This document shows, one piece after another, positions 9,569 through 17,940 of a DNA stretch of 64,000 bases. Below the pieces are notes generated by a model. That model saw only the letters and a program-made list of their open reading frames with translations. It was not told where the DNA came from and searched no databases. Both the position numbers and the translations under genes were made by a program. The DNA is from Lysobacterales bacterium (GTDB taxonomy: Bacteria > Pseudomonadota > Gammaproteobacteria > Xanthomonadales > SZUA-36), in NCBI GenBank assembly GCA_014238945.1, contig JABAAB010000103.1, positions 1-64,000 on the forward strand, read 5' to 3'. The number at the start of each line of letters is the position of its first letter. Positions within the stretch are counted from its first letter, which is position 1.

Positions 9569-10447
9569 ATGAGTAACAAACGAATCAAACGGGATACCGG
9601 GAATCCTGAGATTTCTTCGGAGGGGGCCAATCCCAAGTTTGCAGACCTGCTGGAAAGTCATGAAGATCTAAAGATTGCCTATGACGCGTTAAGAAATCAA
9701 CTGTTGGCATTTGGTATCGATTTTAATCAGGTATATTCTGATTTGCGGGTCCACAAGGAACTGGCACGAGTCAGTGCTTTAAAAGACAATCTGTTCAATA
9801 TGATCGTCCACGATCTGAAGAATCCGTTGGGCAGTATGAATTTATTGCTGCAAGTAATGGGTGATCCACCCGATGCTTCGATTCTGGATACAGCCCATTG
9901 GGAGCTTCTGCGTAACCAAAACAGCAGTGCGCTGGAAATGTGTGAGCAACTGCTCGATATTACGAAAATTGAATCAGATCAACTTGAGCTGAACCTGACC
10001 CAGGCTAAAATCAGCAACTCAGTTGCTGAGTCGCTCCTTCCATTCCAGTTGCAGGCAAAAAATGACGGCATTGAGATTAGTGTTGAGGTGCCCGATGTCA
10101 CGCTGGAAACAGATCATACTTTACTGAAGCGCGTGTTAATGAATCTGCTTAACAATGCCCTGAAATACAGTCCAAAAAATGAGCGCATCTCGCTTTACGG
10201 ACACATGACAGAACAGTATTTTCATTTGTCGGTGAGTGACACGGGGCCGGGCATTCCAGAATCTTACCAGGAAAAGATATTTGAGCTATTTGCGTCAGCG
10301 GAAATCAGGTCTGAGGTCCGAGGTACCGGTATAGGATTGGCCTTTTGTAAGTTGGTGATGAAGGCGCTGGGTGGAAGCATTGCTGTGGAGAGTGTTGCAG
10401 GATTTGGAAGTACCTTTAATCTGTCCATTCCAAACTCAAATTCGTAG
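9569..10447 (+). CDS. Soluble sensor histidine kinase
   Basis: A 292-residue cytoplasmic kinase with no transmembrane segment. After a short coiled-coil region come the dimerisation and phosphoacceptor box (VHDLKNP, His81) and a HATPase_c domain. The ATPase domain has N-box NLLNNALKYSP, G1 DTGPGIP and G2 GTGIGLAFCK. HDLKNP is typical of kinases whose sensor is a separate protein. No receiver gene adjoins it; the membrane-bound CHASE kinase lies 152 bases downstream on the same strand. The signal is unknown. The surrounding DNA is visibly richer in A and T than the flanks. Confidence 0.88.
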   Translation: MSNKRIKRDTGNPEISSEGANPKFADLLESHEDLKIAYDALRNQLLAFGIDFNQVYSDLRVHKELARVSALKDNLFNMIVHDLKNPLGSMNLLLQVMGDPPDASILDTAHWELLRNQNSSALEMCEQLLDITKIESDQLELNLTQAKISNSVAESLLPFQLQAKNDGIEISVEVPDVTLETDHTLLKRVLMNLLNNALKYSPKNERISLYGHMTEQYFHLSVSDTGPGIPESYQEKIFELFASAEIRSEVRGTGIGLAFCKLVMKALGGSIAVESVAGFGSTFNLSIPNSNS

Positions 10448-10599
10448 TCAGATTCTTGAAGTGGCAAATAACAGGGAATCCGATGCATTCAATGCACATC
10501 GCCACTTATTTATTAAGTCTGGAATTTGTGGATGAATTTCAATTTTCAATTGCTGTTGCCATCTGTTGAGCCAGAACGGTTTCATGTAGGGGTGAACCC

Positions 10600-12759
10600 T
10601 TGAACAGGAAGTCGGGTGTGAAAGGCTACTTTGCAGGGATCATGATATTGCTGTTTGTAGTTGGTTGTTCGGTGTCGGTTACGGCATTCTTGATTACAAA
10701 GCAGCAGATTGTCAAAGAGATCCGCGAGCAGTTCACTGAAGATGCGAAGGAACGGGTTTCAAGCCTGCAGTTCAAACTGAATGGTCCCGAAATCATATTG
10801 TCTGCAATGGTCGCATTTTTTGAAGCTAGTGATGAAGTTACTCGTTCAGACTTCAGGCATTTTTCACAGATATTTATTATGTCGGACCCAACAATTCAAG
10901 CGATGGAATGGATTCCACTGGTAAGGCGGGAAGACCGGGCGGCCTATGAATTTGAGGCGAGGAATAATGGGTTTGAAGGTTTTGTGTTTACTGAAAGAAA
11001 CGCACAAGGTGAATTGGTCCACGCCGGTAATCGTGCGACATTCTTCCCTGTTTATTACGTTGAGCCGTTTGCCGGCAATGAAGCGGCTTTCGGGTTTGAC
11101 CTGGGGTCCAACTTGACCCGCGCCTCCACATTAGGGAGGTCTCGGAACAACAAAACAGCACAGGCAACTGAGAGAATTACTTTGGTACAGGATCAAGACA
11201 AGCAGGCGGGGATACTCTTGGTTGCACCAGTATTCAGCCTGCAAGCTACCCCTGATTCCGTGGATGGCCAAGAAGAAAGCCTGGAAGGGTATGTCTTGTT
11301 GGTCTTCAAGGTCGCTGATCTGGTTACCGGTGCTTTGGAGCCTCTCGGATGGGGTGGTTTGAATCTGATGTTGCTGGACAGGTCAGCTTCACCGGAGAAA
11401 ACGCTGTTGTATACAAATGTGAGTGAACAAATGACCGGGGTTAGTCAACTAACCCCATCGAATGAATTGACATTCAGCGATCAATTCACATTTGGCGAAC
11501 GCGTTTGGGAAGTGGTGTTCACATCTGAACTTAAACATTACAAATCACAGCTCTATGTTACTTCCTGGCTGATACTCGGGGGTGGTCTGTTGATTACAGT
11601 TTTGTTCATGTTTGTCGTTCAAACTATCGGTGTTCACAGAAGGAAAGAAGCTATGCACCTGAATTTACTTGAAGACGAAGTGAATGCCAGGACCCTTCAA
11701 TTGCATAATTCTTTGCAGGAATCAGAGTCAATTGGCGCGATTCAAAAAGCCACTCTGGATTACATGGCAGATGCTCTGATTGTGATCAATCAGGACCAGA
11801 TCGTCACACATATAAATGCGGCAGCGGAAAAGCTATTGGACCTGGTCTCTGACGAAGTAACGGGTCGCTCGATTGAAACGGAAGCTAAGCTCCAGCCGTT
11901 TGTAAATCAGATGGTCGAGACTCTCCAAACTGGCTGGGACCATACTCTTGATGTTAATCATGGTATTGACATTGAAACGACTCACCGGACATTTCAAGCT
12001 GTATGCAGCAATATTCCTGACAAGATTGGCAAGTCGCACGGCGTTGTCCTTTTGATTCGGGATGTAACACATGAACGAGATATTGACAGCGCAAAGAGCG
12101 AGTTTGTTACATTCACTGCACACGAATTACGCACTCCCCTAACGTCAATACAGGGCTACTCTGACATCTTGCTGACACGCACCGACCTCACTACTGCGGA
12201 ACGCAGTAAATTCCTGGGATACATCAACAAAAAGTCAGTTCAGTTGGGAAACTTGATCAATGACCTGCTGGACATTTCTCGCATTGAGGCTGGCCAGGGA
12301 CTTGTCCTGAACCTGGAGCACTGTAATGCTGGCGAAGTGCTTACTCAAGTCGTATCCCACTACATGAAAGACTTCAAGAACCGAGGGTTTAACCTGGACA
12401 TTGAGTCAAGCCACTGTGTGGTTAATGTCGACAAGCTCAAGATGGCGCAGGTTATAGAAAATGTGCTTAGTAATTCGGTCAAGTACTCAGCAGATGACTC
12501 CAATATACAAATTAATGCCAAAATCAAAGGGAATGAATACGAGGTATCGATTTCGGACCAAGGAATAGGAATGACACCCGAACAGACCGATCAGGTGTTC
12601 AATAAATTTTATCGGGCTGATACCAGTAACAGCCGGGTCGAAGGGACTGGGTTGGGCATGGCAATAAGCAAGCAGATCATTGAAGCGCACGATGGTAAAA
12701 TCTGGTTGAAGAGCACCCCAAATCAAGGCACCACAGTTTTCTTTTCACTGCCATTGTAG
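10600..12759 (+). CDS. CHASE-PAS membrane sensor histidine kinase
   Basis: A 719-residue sensor kinase. It has a transmembrane segment (about 10-32), an extracytoplasmic CHASE domain (about 75-270, with QAMEWIPLVRRED) and a second transmembrane segment (about 325-347). A PAS domain (about 385-490) and a kinase core follow, with His508 in FTAHELRTPLTS and ATPase motifs NVLSNSVKYS, DQGIGM and GTGLGMAISK. CHASE domains sense small molecules such as cytokinin-like compounds or peptides in other bacteria; the ligand here is unknown. The start is a TTG at 10600 with AGGGGTG about 7 bases upstream; no ATG start fits. No receiver gene is adjacent downstream. Confidence 0.88.
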   Translation: MNRKSGVKGYFAGIMILLFVVGCSVSVTAFLITKQQIVKEIREQFTEDAKERVSSLQFKLNGPEIILSAMVAFFEASDEVTRSDFRHFSQIFIMSDPTIQAMEWIPLVRREDRAAYEFEARNNGFEGFVFTERNAQGELVHAGNRATFFPVYYVEPFAGNEAAFGFDLGSNLTRASTLGRSRNNKTAQATERITLVQDQDKQAGILLVAPVFSLQATPDSVDGQEESLEGYVLLVFKVADLVTGALEPLGWGGLNLMLLDRSASPEKTLLYTNVSEQMTGVSQLTPSNELTFSDQFTFGERVWEVVFTSELKHYKSQLYVTSWLILGGGLLITVLFMFVVQTIGVHRRKEAMHLNLLEDEVNARTLQLHNSLQESESIGAIQKATLDYMADALIVINQDQIVTHINAAAEKLLDLVSDEVTGRSIETEAKLQPFVNQMVETLQTGWDHTLDVNHGIDIETTHRTFQAVCSNIPDKIGKSHGVVLLIRDVTHERDIDSAKSEFVTFTAHELRTPLTSIQGYSDILLTRTDLTTAERSKFLGYINKKSVQLGNLINDLLDISRIEAGQGLVLNLEHCNAGEVLTQVVSHYMKDFKNRGFNLDIESSHCVVNVDKLKMAQVIENVLSNSVKYSADDSNIQINAKIKGNEYEVSISDQGIGMTPEQTDQVFNKFYRADTSNSRVEGTGLGMAISKQIIEAHDGKIWLKSTPNQGTTVFFSLPL

Positions 12760-13049
12760 GCGAAGGCTGATCAAAATTCTGACACCCAGAGGTAAGTACG
12801 CAATTCCGAGGGTTACGGATCCAGTTCAACAGCGCGGGATTGGTAGATCAACGTGAATTCCACGTGTATATAACGTCGCATTACATCAGGATTTCGGTCA
12901 ATTCACTGCATGTCTCAATCTCAATATCGAACAGTGTCAAGGTCCTATTTAAGCAAGTTGCTGAATACAGATCAGCATGCTGGAAGTCGGGTACCAAAGA
13001 CGTTTAACTGCGTGGCTCGCTTGTTGTGAAAATTCTGGACCTACGAGGG

Positions 13050-13415
13050 CTATTCCAGAATCTCTTCCGCCTTATTAATCAAATCAAGTGGGCTGAAAGG
13101 TTTGGAAAAATAGTCACTCGCTCCTGCGGTCAGGCCGATTTTTTTATCAGCCTGCTGACCCTTGGCAGTCAGCATAACTATGCTGCTGTCTTTTGTCTCC
13201 GGGTCAGTCTTCAAAAGCCGGGTTGCTTCCAGGCCGTCAATCTCCCCCGGCATCATGATATCCATTATTATCAGATCCGGTTTTTCAGCCCTCGCAATTT
13301 CAATGGCCTCTTTCCCGCTTGAAGCCTGAAAAATCTCATAATCCTTAACCCTCAAGGTTACTTCTACCAACTCTCTAACCTCTATCTGATCATCAACTAT
13401 AAGAATCTTTTTCAT
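13050..13415 (-). CDS. Single-domain response regulator (CheY-like)
   Basis: A 121-residue stand-alone receiver domain. The acidic pair is in ILIVDDQ, the phosphoacceptor Asp52 is in LIIMDIMMPG, and the conserved Lys is in FSKPFSP. There is no output domain, so it must act by protein contact or as a phosphorelay step. GGAGAAAGG lies upstream of the ATG. It follows the GAF-PAS kinase gene by 76 bases on the same strand, so it is the likely partner of that kinase. Confidence 0.92.
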   Translation of the reverse strand: MKKILIVDDQIEVRELVEVTLRVKDYEIFQASSGKEAIEIARAEKPDLIIMDIMMPGEIDGLEATRLLKTDPETKDSSIVMLTAKGQQADKKIGLTAGASDYFSKPFSPLDLINKAEEILE

Positions 13416-13491
13416 AATTATTGACCTTTCTCCAGAGTGGGTTCTATTGTTGCCTATTACGTACTCTCCATTTTTTAAAATAGCACTATTT

Positions 13492-15570
13492 TTAAATAGG
13501 TATATTAAATCTTACAATCGTTCCTAAACCGTACTCGCTCTCAATCCAGATTTTTCCACCGTGAGCCTCGACAATGTACTTGACTATCGTCAGCCCCAAA
13601 CCTAACCCATGTATGGCAGTATCGGATGCATCCCCCCTGTAGAACCTATTAAATATATTTTTTTGCACAGCAGGTGTCATCCCTAACCCTTGATCCTCAA
13701 CCGATACCTGGAATTGGTCTCCAGATACTTCTCCAGCCACCAGAATCAGACCTCCGGCCGGAGAATAATTGACAGCGTTACTGATCAGGTTTTTCAAAAC
13801 TTGTCCCAACTTTTCTATGTCGGCAAGCAATTCCACAGGTTCTTCAGGCAGAGTAACCTCAATCCGATGTTCACTATGATGCATCTGATAATGGGGAATT
13901 AAATTTCTGATGACATCTCCGGCATTACATGAGGATTTATTCAATCTAAAACTTTGTCCTGACTCAATGCTGGATATGTCCAGAAGATCATTGATGATAC
14001 TGGCCAAATCCCGAGCTTGCTTGTTTACGTAGGTTAGAAACTTCTTTCTTTCCTGAGGTTTAAAATTATTCCTTGTCAGAAGAATCTCGGAAAATCCCAT
14101 GATCGAGGTAAGAGGTGTCCTGAGTTCATGGGCTACCGTGGAAATAAACTCTGTCTTCATTCGGTCCACTTCCCGTTCGAGGGTGACATCACGCAAGATG
14201 GTGACAACCCCGGATTGCTTGCCATCCCGGCTATAAAAAACCGAAGTCTGGGCACGCATAATCTTGAGTTTTTTCAGAACCTTGCCCGGCAGTTCAAAAT
14301 CAAACTGATATCCGCTTGATTTTGTGCCAAGAGTATCTTTTACTTTTTCACACAGTGTCTTTTCAGCAATGGCAAAATTGATTGGACGATCAATAACATC
14401 GCTGAATCGAACTCCAAGCAATTCTTCGGAGACCCGGTTCATCAGGATAACCCTGTTGTTTGTATCGGTTACGATCAAACCGTCAGGAACGGAACTTAGA
14501 ATGGCGTCAATCCTGTCCCGGGTCTTTTCGGTATCCTGAACCGACTGATTTAAATCCCGTGTGCGAGAGTTCACCATTCGCTCAAGGTTTTCACGGTATG
14601 CAGTCAGCTCGGTAATGTCCTGGCCAACGCCAACAACACCGTTTATTATGCCTTCAGCATTGAATCGTGTGGCGGCGTTTAACAGCATAATAATCGGCCT
14701 GCCGTCCTTGGTATTGAGCGGCACCTCATAGCTACGGGTCTGTATACCTCTCAAGGCATTTTTCAGAACCGCTTTGACCGTCTCCCTTTGGTCTTTGTTG
14801 ATGATCTGTTTCACAAGGTCCTGACCCATAACCTCATCTTTGACAAAACCGGTTATATTGCCCACCATCTGGTTCCACTCGTCGATCCTGCCCTCTGTGT
14901 CCACGCTGAATATGGGCGCGTTGGCTGTGTCAATCAGCTGGGTCAGTTCGAGTGCTACCTTCTGCAGTTCAGTGGCTTTTCTCTCAAGGTTGCGCTCAGA
15001 TGATTGTAATTGCCCCACGGTTGACTCAAATTTTCTTATGGCCAGCGCTGTATCAATCCTGTTCGAAACCAGAGAGACTATGGTCGATAACAGTTGTATA
15101 TGTTCATCGGTGAAAAAATTGAGTTCGTCGTGTTCACAGTCCAATACGCCGATGACCTTTTTCTGGTGAATAATCGGTACTGCCAATTCGGATAAACGAG
15201 GGGCGTCATCCATGATGTAACGAGGGTCTTTGCGGGTATCACTGATCCGCTCAATCTCCCCGGTACTGGCCACAGTCCCGACAATACCTTCTCCCACGGG
15301 TATCTTGATCGAGTTAAGAATTTCACGTGATGTTGGATTCTTTGGCCCATGTGCGGCCATCTGTATCAGGTTCGTACCCGCATCGTCCAGTAAATAAATG
15401 ACACAATCAACAAACCCCAGTTGGGAAATGGCGGTCTCGGTCACGTTCCACAGGATGTCTTCCAGCGAATTGAGGCCCATCTGAAACAAAGCAAATTCTT
15501 GAATCACCTCGAAATATCGCGCCTTTTGGCGCAGAACATCCTGGTCAGAGGATTTCTTGAGCTTGGTCAT
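13492..15570 (-). CDS. Soluble GAF-PAS-PAS sensor histidine kinase
   Basis: A 692-residue kinase without membrane segments. It has an N-terminal GAF domain (about 20-185, EILNSIKIPVGEGIVG and the CEHDELNFF end), a short coiled coil and two PAS domains (about 205-325 and 345-465). The kinase core has the phosphoacceptor His at about 481 (TVAHELRTPLTS), NLISNAVNYSP, DQGLGM and GLGLGLTIVK. The start could be this ATG or a GTG one codon upstream at 15573. It lies upstream of the CheY-like gene at 13050, giving a kinase-receiver pair. An AT-rich inverted repeat (13473-13496) overlaps its end. Confidence 0.88.
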   Translation of the reverse strand: MTKLKKSSDQDVLRQKARYFEVIQEFALFQMGLNSLEDILWNVTETAISQLGFVDCVIYLLDDAGTNLIQMAAHGPKNPTSREILNSIKIPVGEGIVGTVASTGEIERISDTRKDPRYIMDDAPRLSELAVPIIHQKKVIGVLDCEHDELNFFTDEHIQLLSTIVSLVSNRIDTALAIRKFESTVGQLQSSERNLERKATELQKVALELTQLIDTANAPIFSVDTEGRIDEWNQMVGNITGFVKDEVMGQDLVKQIINKDQRETVKAVLKNALRGIQTRSYEVPLNTKDGRPIIMLLNAATRFNAEGIINGVVGVGQDITELTAYRENLERMVNSRTRDLNQSVQDTEKTRDRIDAILSSVPDGLIVTDTNNRVILMNRVSEELLGVRFSDVIDRPINFAIAEKTLCEKVKDTLGTKSSGYQFDFELPGKVLKKLKIMRAQTSVFYSRDGKQSGVVTILRDVTLEREVDRMKTEFISTVAHELRTPLTSIMGFSEILLTRNNFKPQERKKFLTYVNKQARDLASIINDLLDISSIESGQSFRLNKSSCNAGDVIRNLIPHYQMHHSEHRIEVTLPEEPVELLADIEKLGQVLKNLISNAVNYSPAGGLILVAGEVSGDQFQVSVEDQGLGMTPAVQKNIFNRFYRGDASDTAIHGLGLGLTIVKYIVEAHGGKIWIESEYGLGTIVRFNIPI

Positions 15571-15573
15571 CAC

Positions 15574-16051
15574 CCCCGATGCTATGAAATTGTGGCCCTG
15601 CAGTCAAAAGTTGTCGCCCCGCCGGAATTTGCTTTGTCGGTTCAATATGCAAATTGCAAGAACAATTTACTACTGTGCACTTCAAACTCCCAACGATATG
15701 ATTTCTAACAACTAAACAAACACGAATCTATAAAATGACATCGATTAAAAAATACTCATCAGATACACCATTACCACCCTGACTTTGATGCTGGCTTCCG
15801 CACCCGTTCATGCCTGGTGGACCTACACCACCTGGACAATCTGGAGAGGTGGCTGGTAGTAACATTGCACCATCAGCCGAGTCATGAGCCGACATAGATT
15901 CCACCCGGCTAACAGATAAAACCCGCACACGAACCAGATCAACACCTGTCCATTGCCTGCATGATAATGACTGTGTAATGGTGCTCGCCGCAGATTTCTG
16001 CCCTAATTCAAAGTAAAGTAGTAATATCGACAAAAAGATGGGACTTTACTT
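15574..16051. other. Intergenic region upstream of the TTQ dehydrogenase
   Basis: This 478-base region separates two divergent units and must hold the promoter of the TTQ cluster. On the minus strand a TTG-started frame (15728-16033, 101 codons) has no ribosome site and no recognisable features, and is not called. On the plus strand 15752-15859 encodes a signal-peptide-like, tryptophan-rich stretch (ending LMLASAPVHA then WWTYTTWTIW) with no start codon, perhaps the remnant of a lost gene. A 9-base inverted repeat abuts the next start codon. Confidence 0.4.
16011..16051 (+). promoter_or_regulatory. Inverted repeat directly before the heavy-chain start codon
   Basis: AAGTAAAGT (16011-16019) and ACTTTACTT (16043-16051) are perfect 9-base complementary arms 23 bases apart. 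The second arm ends immediately before the ATG at 16052. It could be a protein-binding operator or an RNA hairpin that hides the ribosome-binding region. Confidence 0.4.
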
Positions 16052-17158
16052 ATGCGCGGTGTAATTCTGTTTGGGGTCTGGCTGCTTCTCGGGACGCCGG
16101 CAGCATATTCCGAGATAACAACGGAGCAGGCGTCCGTTGAGACGCTCGACCAGCCGACCAGTGACTGGTTTATCAATCTCTCTTCGAGCGGTGCCTATTT
16201 GTTTGACAGCGCCACTGGCGACATGCTGGGGCTGTTATCACTGACCCCATACACACCAGCTGTAGCCATCAACCGAAGCCGCGGCGAAGTGTACGCGGCC
16301 GAGTCCTACTTGTCGCGATTACACCGTGGCAACCAGGCGGATGTTCTCACGGTATACGACATCACGACGCTGTCACCTGTGGCCGAAATCGACATACCCG
16401 ACAAGATGACGGAGGTCACCGGCGACATCAATATAGGGTTGATGGGTAATGGCCGCTACGTGACGGTCTACAACCTGACGCCTGCGCAGTCTGTGAGTGT
16501 CATCGATGTCAGCAACCGGCAGTTTGTGACTGAAATTTCCACGCCGGGTTGCGCCATGATCATGCCAGTCAACGATGCTTCATTCCTGATGGTTTGCGGT
16601 GATGGTTCCGTTCAATTGATCCGTCTGGCCGCTGATGGCACCGAATCGACCCGGGTTCGGAGTGAGCCATTTTTCAGTGTCGAGGACGACGCCGTTTTCG
16701 ACCGCACAGCCCGCACCCGCAATGGATGGCTGCTTGTGTCTCATGCCGGATTGGCCTATGAGGTCTCGGTCGACGGAGCAAAGATTTCCGTCAGCAAACC
16801 CTGGTCGCTGCTCAATGATTCAGAGCGCGCTGATCTTTGGCGTCCCGGGGGTATGGGCCTGTTAACCATTCTTCCCAGCCACAACCTGGCCTTTATCCTG
16901 ATGCACCAGGGCAAGGTCGACACACATCATGAACCGGGCAGCGAGCTGTGGATTTTCGATACCCAAAAGCACAGACGCGTCAAGCGCTGGATCCTCGACA
17001 ACCCCTGGAGTGACATTCTCGTGTTGCAAGGCGAGCGACCCAGGTTGATCGCAGTGACCGATGACGGCGCATTGCAGGTATACGATGCGCTGCAACAGCG
17101 TCTGGAGAGAACCATTGTCGAACCCGGCCCGGGTGTTAATTTGCTGCAAGGATTTTAG
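16052..17158 (+). CDS. mauB: TTQ amine dehydrogenase heavy chain (methylamine / aromatic amine dehydrogenase type)
   Basis: Large (alpha) subunit of a periplasmic alpha2-beta2 quinoprotein that oxidises primary amines to aldehyde and ammonia. The 368-residue product has a signal peptide (MRGVILFGVWLLLGTPAAYS). A seven-bladed beta-propeller-type sequence follows, with repeats such as DVLTVYDITTLSPVAEIDIP, SVSVIDVSNRQFVTEI and ELWIFDTQKHRRVKRWIL. Length and style fit the Me-amine-dh_H family. The downstream light chain makes the assignment firm. Heavy chains of methylamine (MauB) and aromatic amine (AauB) enzymes cannot be separated here by eye. It starts the cluster heavy chain, 79-aa protein, light chain, cytochrome c. 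Confidence 0.88.
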   Translation: MRGVILFGVWLLLGTPAAYSEITTEQASVETLDQPTSDWFINLSSSGAYLFDSATGDMLGLLSLTPYTPAVAINRSRGEVYAAESYLSRLHRGNQADVLTVYDITTLSPVAEIDIPDKMTEVTGDINIGLMGNGRYVTVYNLTPAQSVSVIDVSNRQFVTEISTPGCAMIMPVNDASFLMVCGDGSVQLIRLAADGTESTRVRSEPFFSVEDDAVFDRTARTRNGWLLVSHAGLAYEVSVDGAKISVSKPWSLLNDSERADLWRPGGMGLLTILPSHNLAFILMHQGKVDTHHEPGSELWIFDTQKHRRVKRWILDNPWSDILVLQGERPRLIAVTDDGALQVYDALQQRLERTIVEPGPGVNLLQGF

Positions 17159-17162
17159 AACC

Positions 17163-17402
17163 ATGATCGACCCACAGCTTAGAAAATCAAACGCGTCGGG
17201 CACCCGCGCCTTGTTCGGCGCGACGGCATGGTACCCATTTTCAGCAGCTGGTCAAAAATTGGCGATCATTCGCCACAACCGTTTGCTGACCACACCGGAA
17301 TACCTGGCGGTATCGATGAATTCAGATGTCACGATTTTACAGTGCTGCGTCAAACCACACAGACCGGGCATGGACGAGTTGAACAGGGGGCATGCGTCAT
17401 GA
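17163..17402 (+). CDS. Unknown 79-residue protein inside the TTQ dehydrogenase cluster
   Basis: Starts MIDPQLRKSNASG and ends ELNRGHAS. It begins 4 bases after the heavy-chain stop, with AAGGA about 10 bases before the ATG. Its TGA overlaps the ATG of the light-chain gene (ATGA, 17399-17402), the usual sign of translational coupling. No signal peptide, membrane segment or CxxC motif is seen, so it is neither MauD (thioredoxin-like) nor MauE (membrane protein), the genes known to lie between heavy and light chain. One CC pair occurs (LQCCVKP). It may be a new accessory protein or a remnant left after loss of mauE/mauD. Not recognised. Confidence 0.55.
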   Translation: MIDPQLRKSNASGTRALFGATAWYPFSAAGQKLAIIRHNRLLTTPEYLAVSMNSDVTILQCCVKPHRPGMDELNRGHAS

Positions 17403-17932
17403 ATCCCGGGAACTTGCTGCACAGACTCAATGAATGGCTCGATCGAAAGACGGTTGAGGGCAGCCGGCAACTGGCAAGGCAATCGTCACGACGCAGTTTC
17501 CTGGGGAGGCTGGGCACAGCCATCGTCGGAATGAGCGCCGTGCCACTGCTGCCGGTCGCGCGCGCATTTGCTGTTGATACAGCGGGCGAACTGGGCAACC
17601 CGAAGAGTTGCGATTACTGGCGGTATTGCGCCATCAGCGGCACGCTTTGCAGCTGTTGCGGTGGTACCGAGCGTAGCTGTCCACCGGGCAGCGAGCCCTC
17701 GACCATCCACTGGGTGGGTACCTGCCACAACCCGGTCGATGGCAAGGACTATCTGATTGCCTACAACGATTGCTGTGGGAAAGCGATGTGCAGCCGGTGT
17801 AGCTGCCACCGCACGGAACGCGAGAAGCCCCTGTATTTCCCGAGCAGGCACGCCAGCATTACCTGGTGTTTCGGTGCGGAAAGTCGTTCTTATCACTGCA
17901 CCATGGCACTGGTTATTGGAACAGCAGACTGA
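17399..17932 (+). CDS. mauA: TTQ amine dehydrogenase light chain, quinone-cofactor subunit
   Basis: Catalytic beta subunit of 177 residues with a long Tat-type leader (SRRSFLGRLG then hydrophobic to ARA). It is aligned from memory to the Paracoccus MADH beta chain. Trp105 (HWVGTC) and Trp156 (ITWCFG) are 51 residues apart, as are the TTQ-forming Trp57 and Trp108, and Asp124 (NDCCGK) matches the catalytic Asp76. The mature part has 14 cysteines. Twelve match the six known disulphides; the extra pair Cys87/Cys131 resembles aromatic amine dehydrogenase as I recall it. At the place of Asp32, important for cofactor formation in MADH, there is Ser80 (CAISG). The start overlaps the 79-residue gene. 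Confidence 0.95.
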   Translation: MNPGNLLHRLNEWLDRKTVEGSRQLARQSSRRSFLGRLGTAIVGMSAVPLLPVARAFAVDTAGELGNPKSCDYWRYCAISGTLCSCCGGTERSCPPGSEPSTIHWVGTCHNPVDGKDYLIAYNDCCGKAMCSRCSCHRTEREKPLYFPSRHASITWCFGAESRSYHCTMALVIGTAD

Positions 17933-17940
17933 GTCCCGCA

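Noticed and set aside
15319-15334. Possible ParB-binding parS site (TTTCACGTGA)
   Set aside because: Only the central 10 bases fit the parS consensus, it lies inside a kinase gene about 14 kb from parB, and no second site was seen.
15728-16033. Minus-strand frame of 101 codons upstream of the TTQ cluster
   Set aside because: It starts with TTG, has no ribosome site and no protein-like features; it overlaps the probable promoter region of mauB.
17228-17398. Extended start of the TTQ light chain at 17228
   Set aside because: The extension is not family-like, whereas the ATG at 17399 gives a Tat leader directly and overlaps the previous gene as ATGA.
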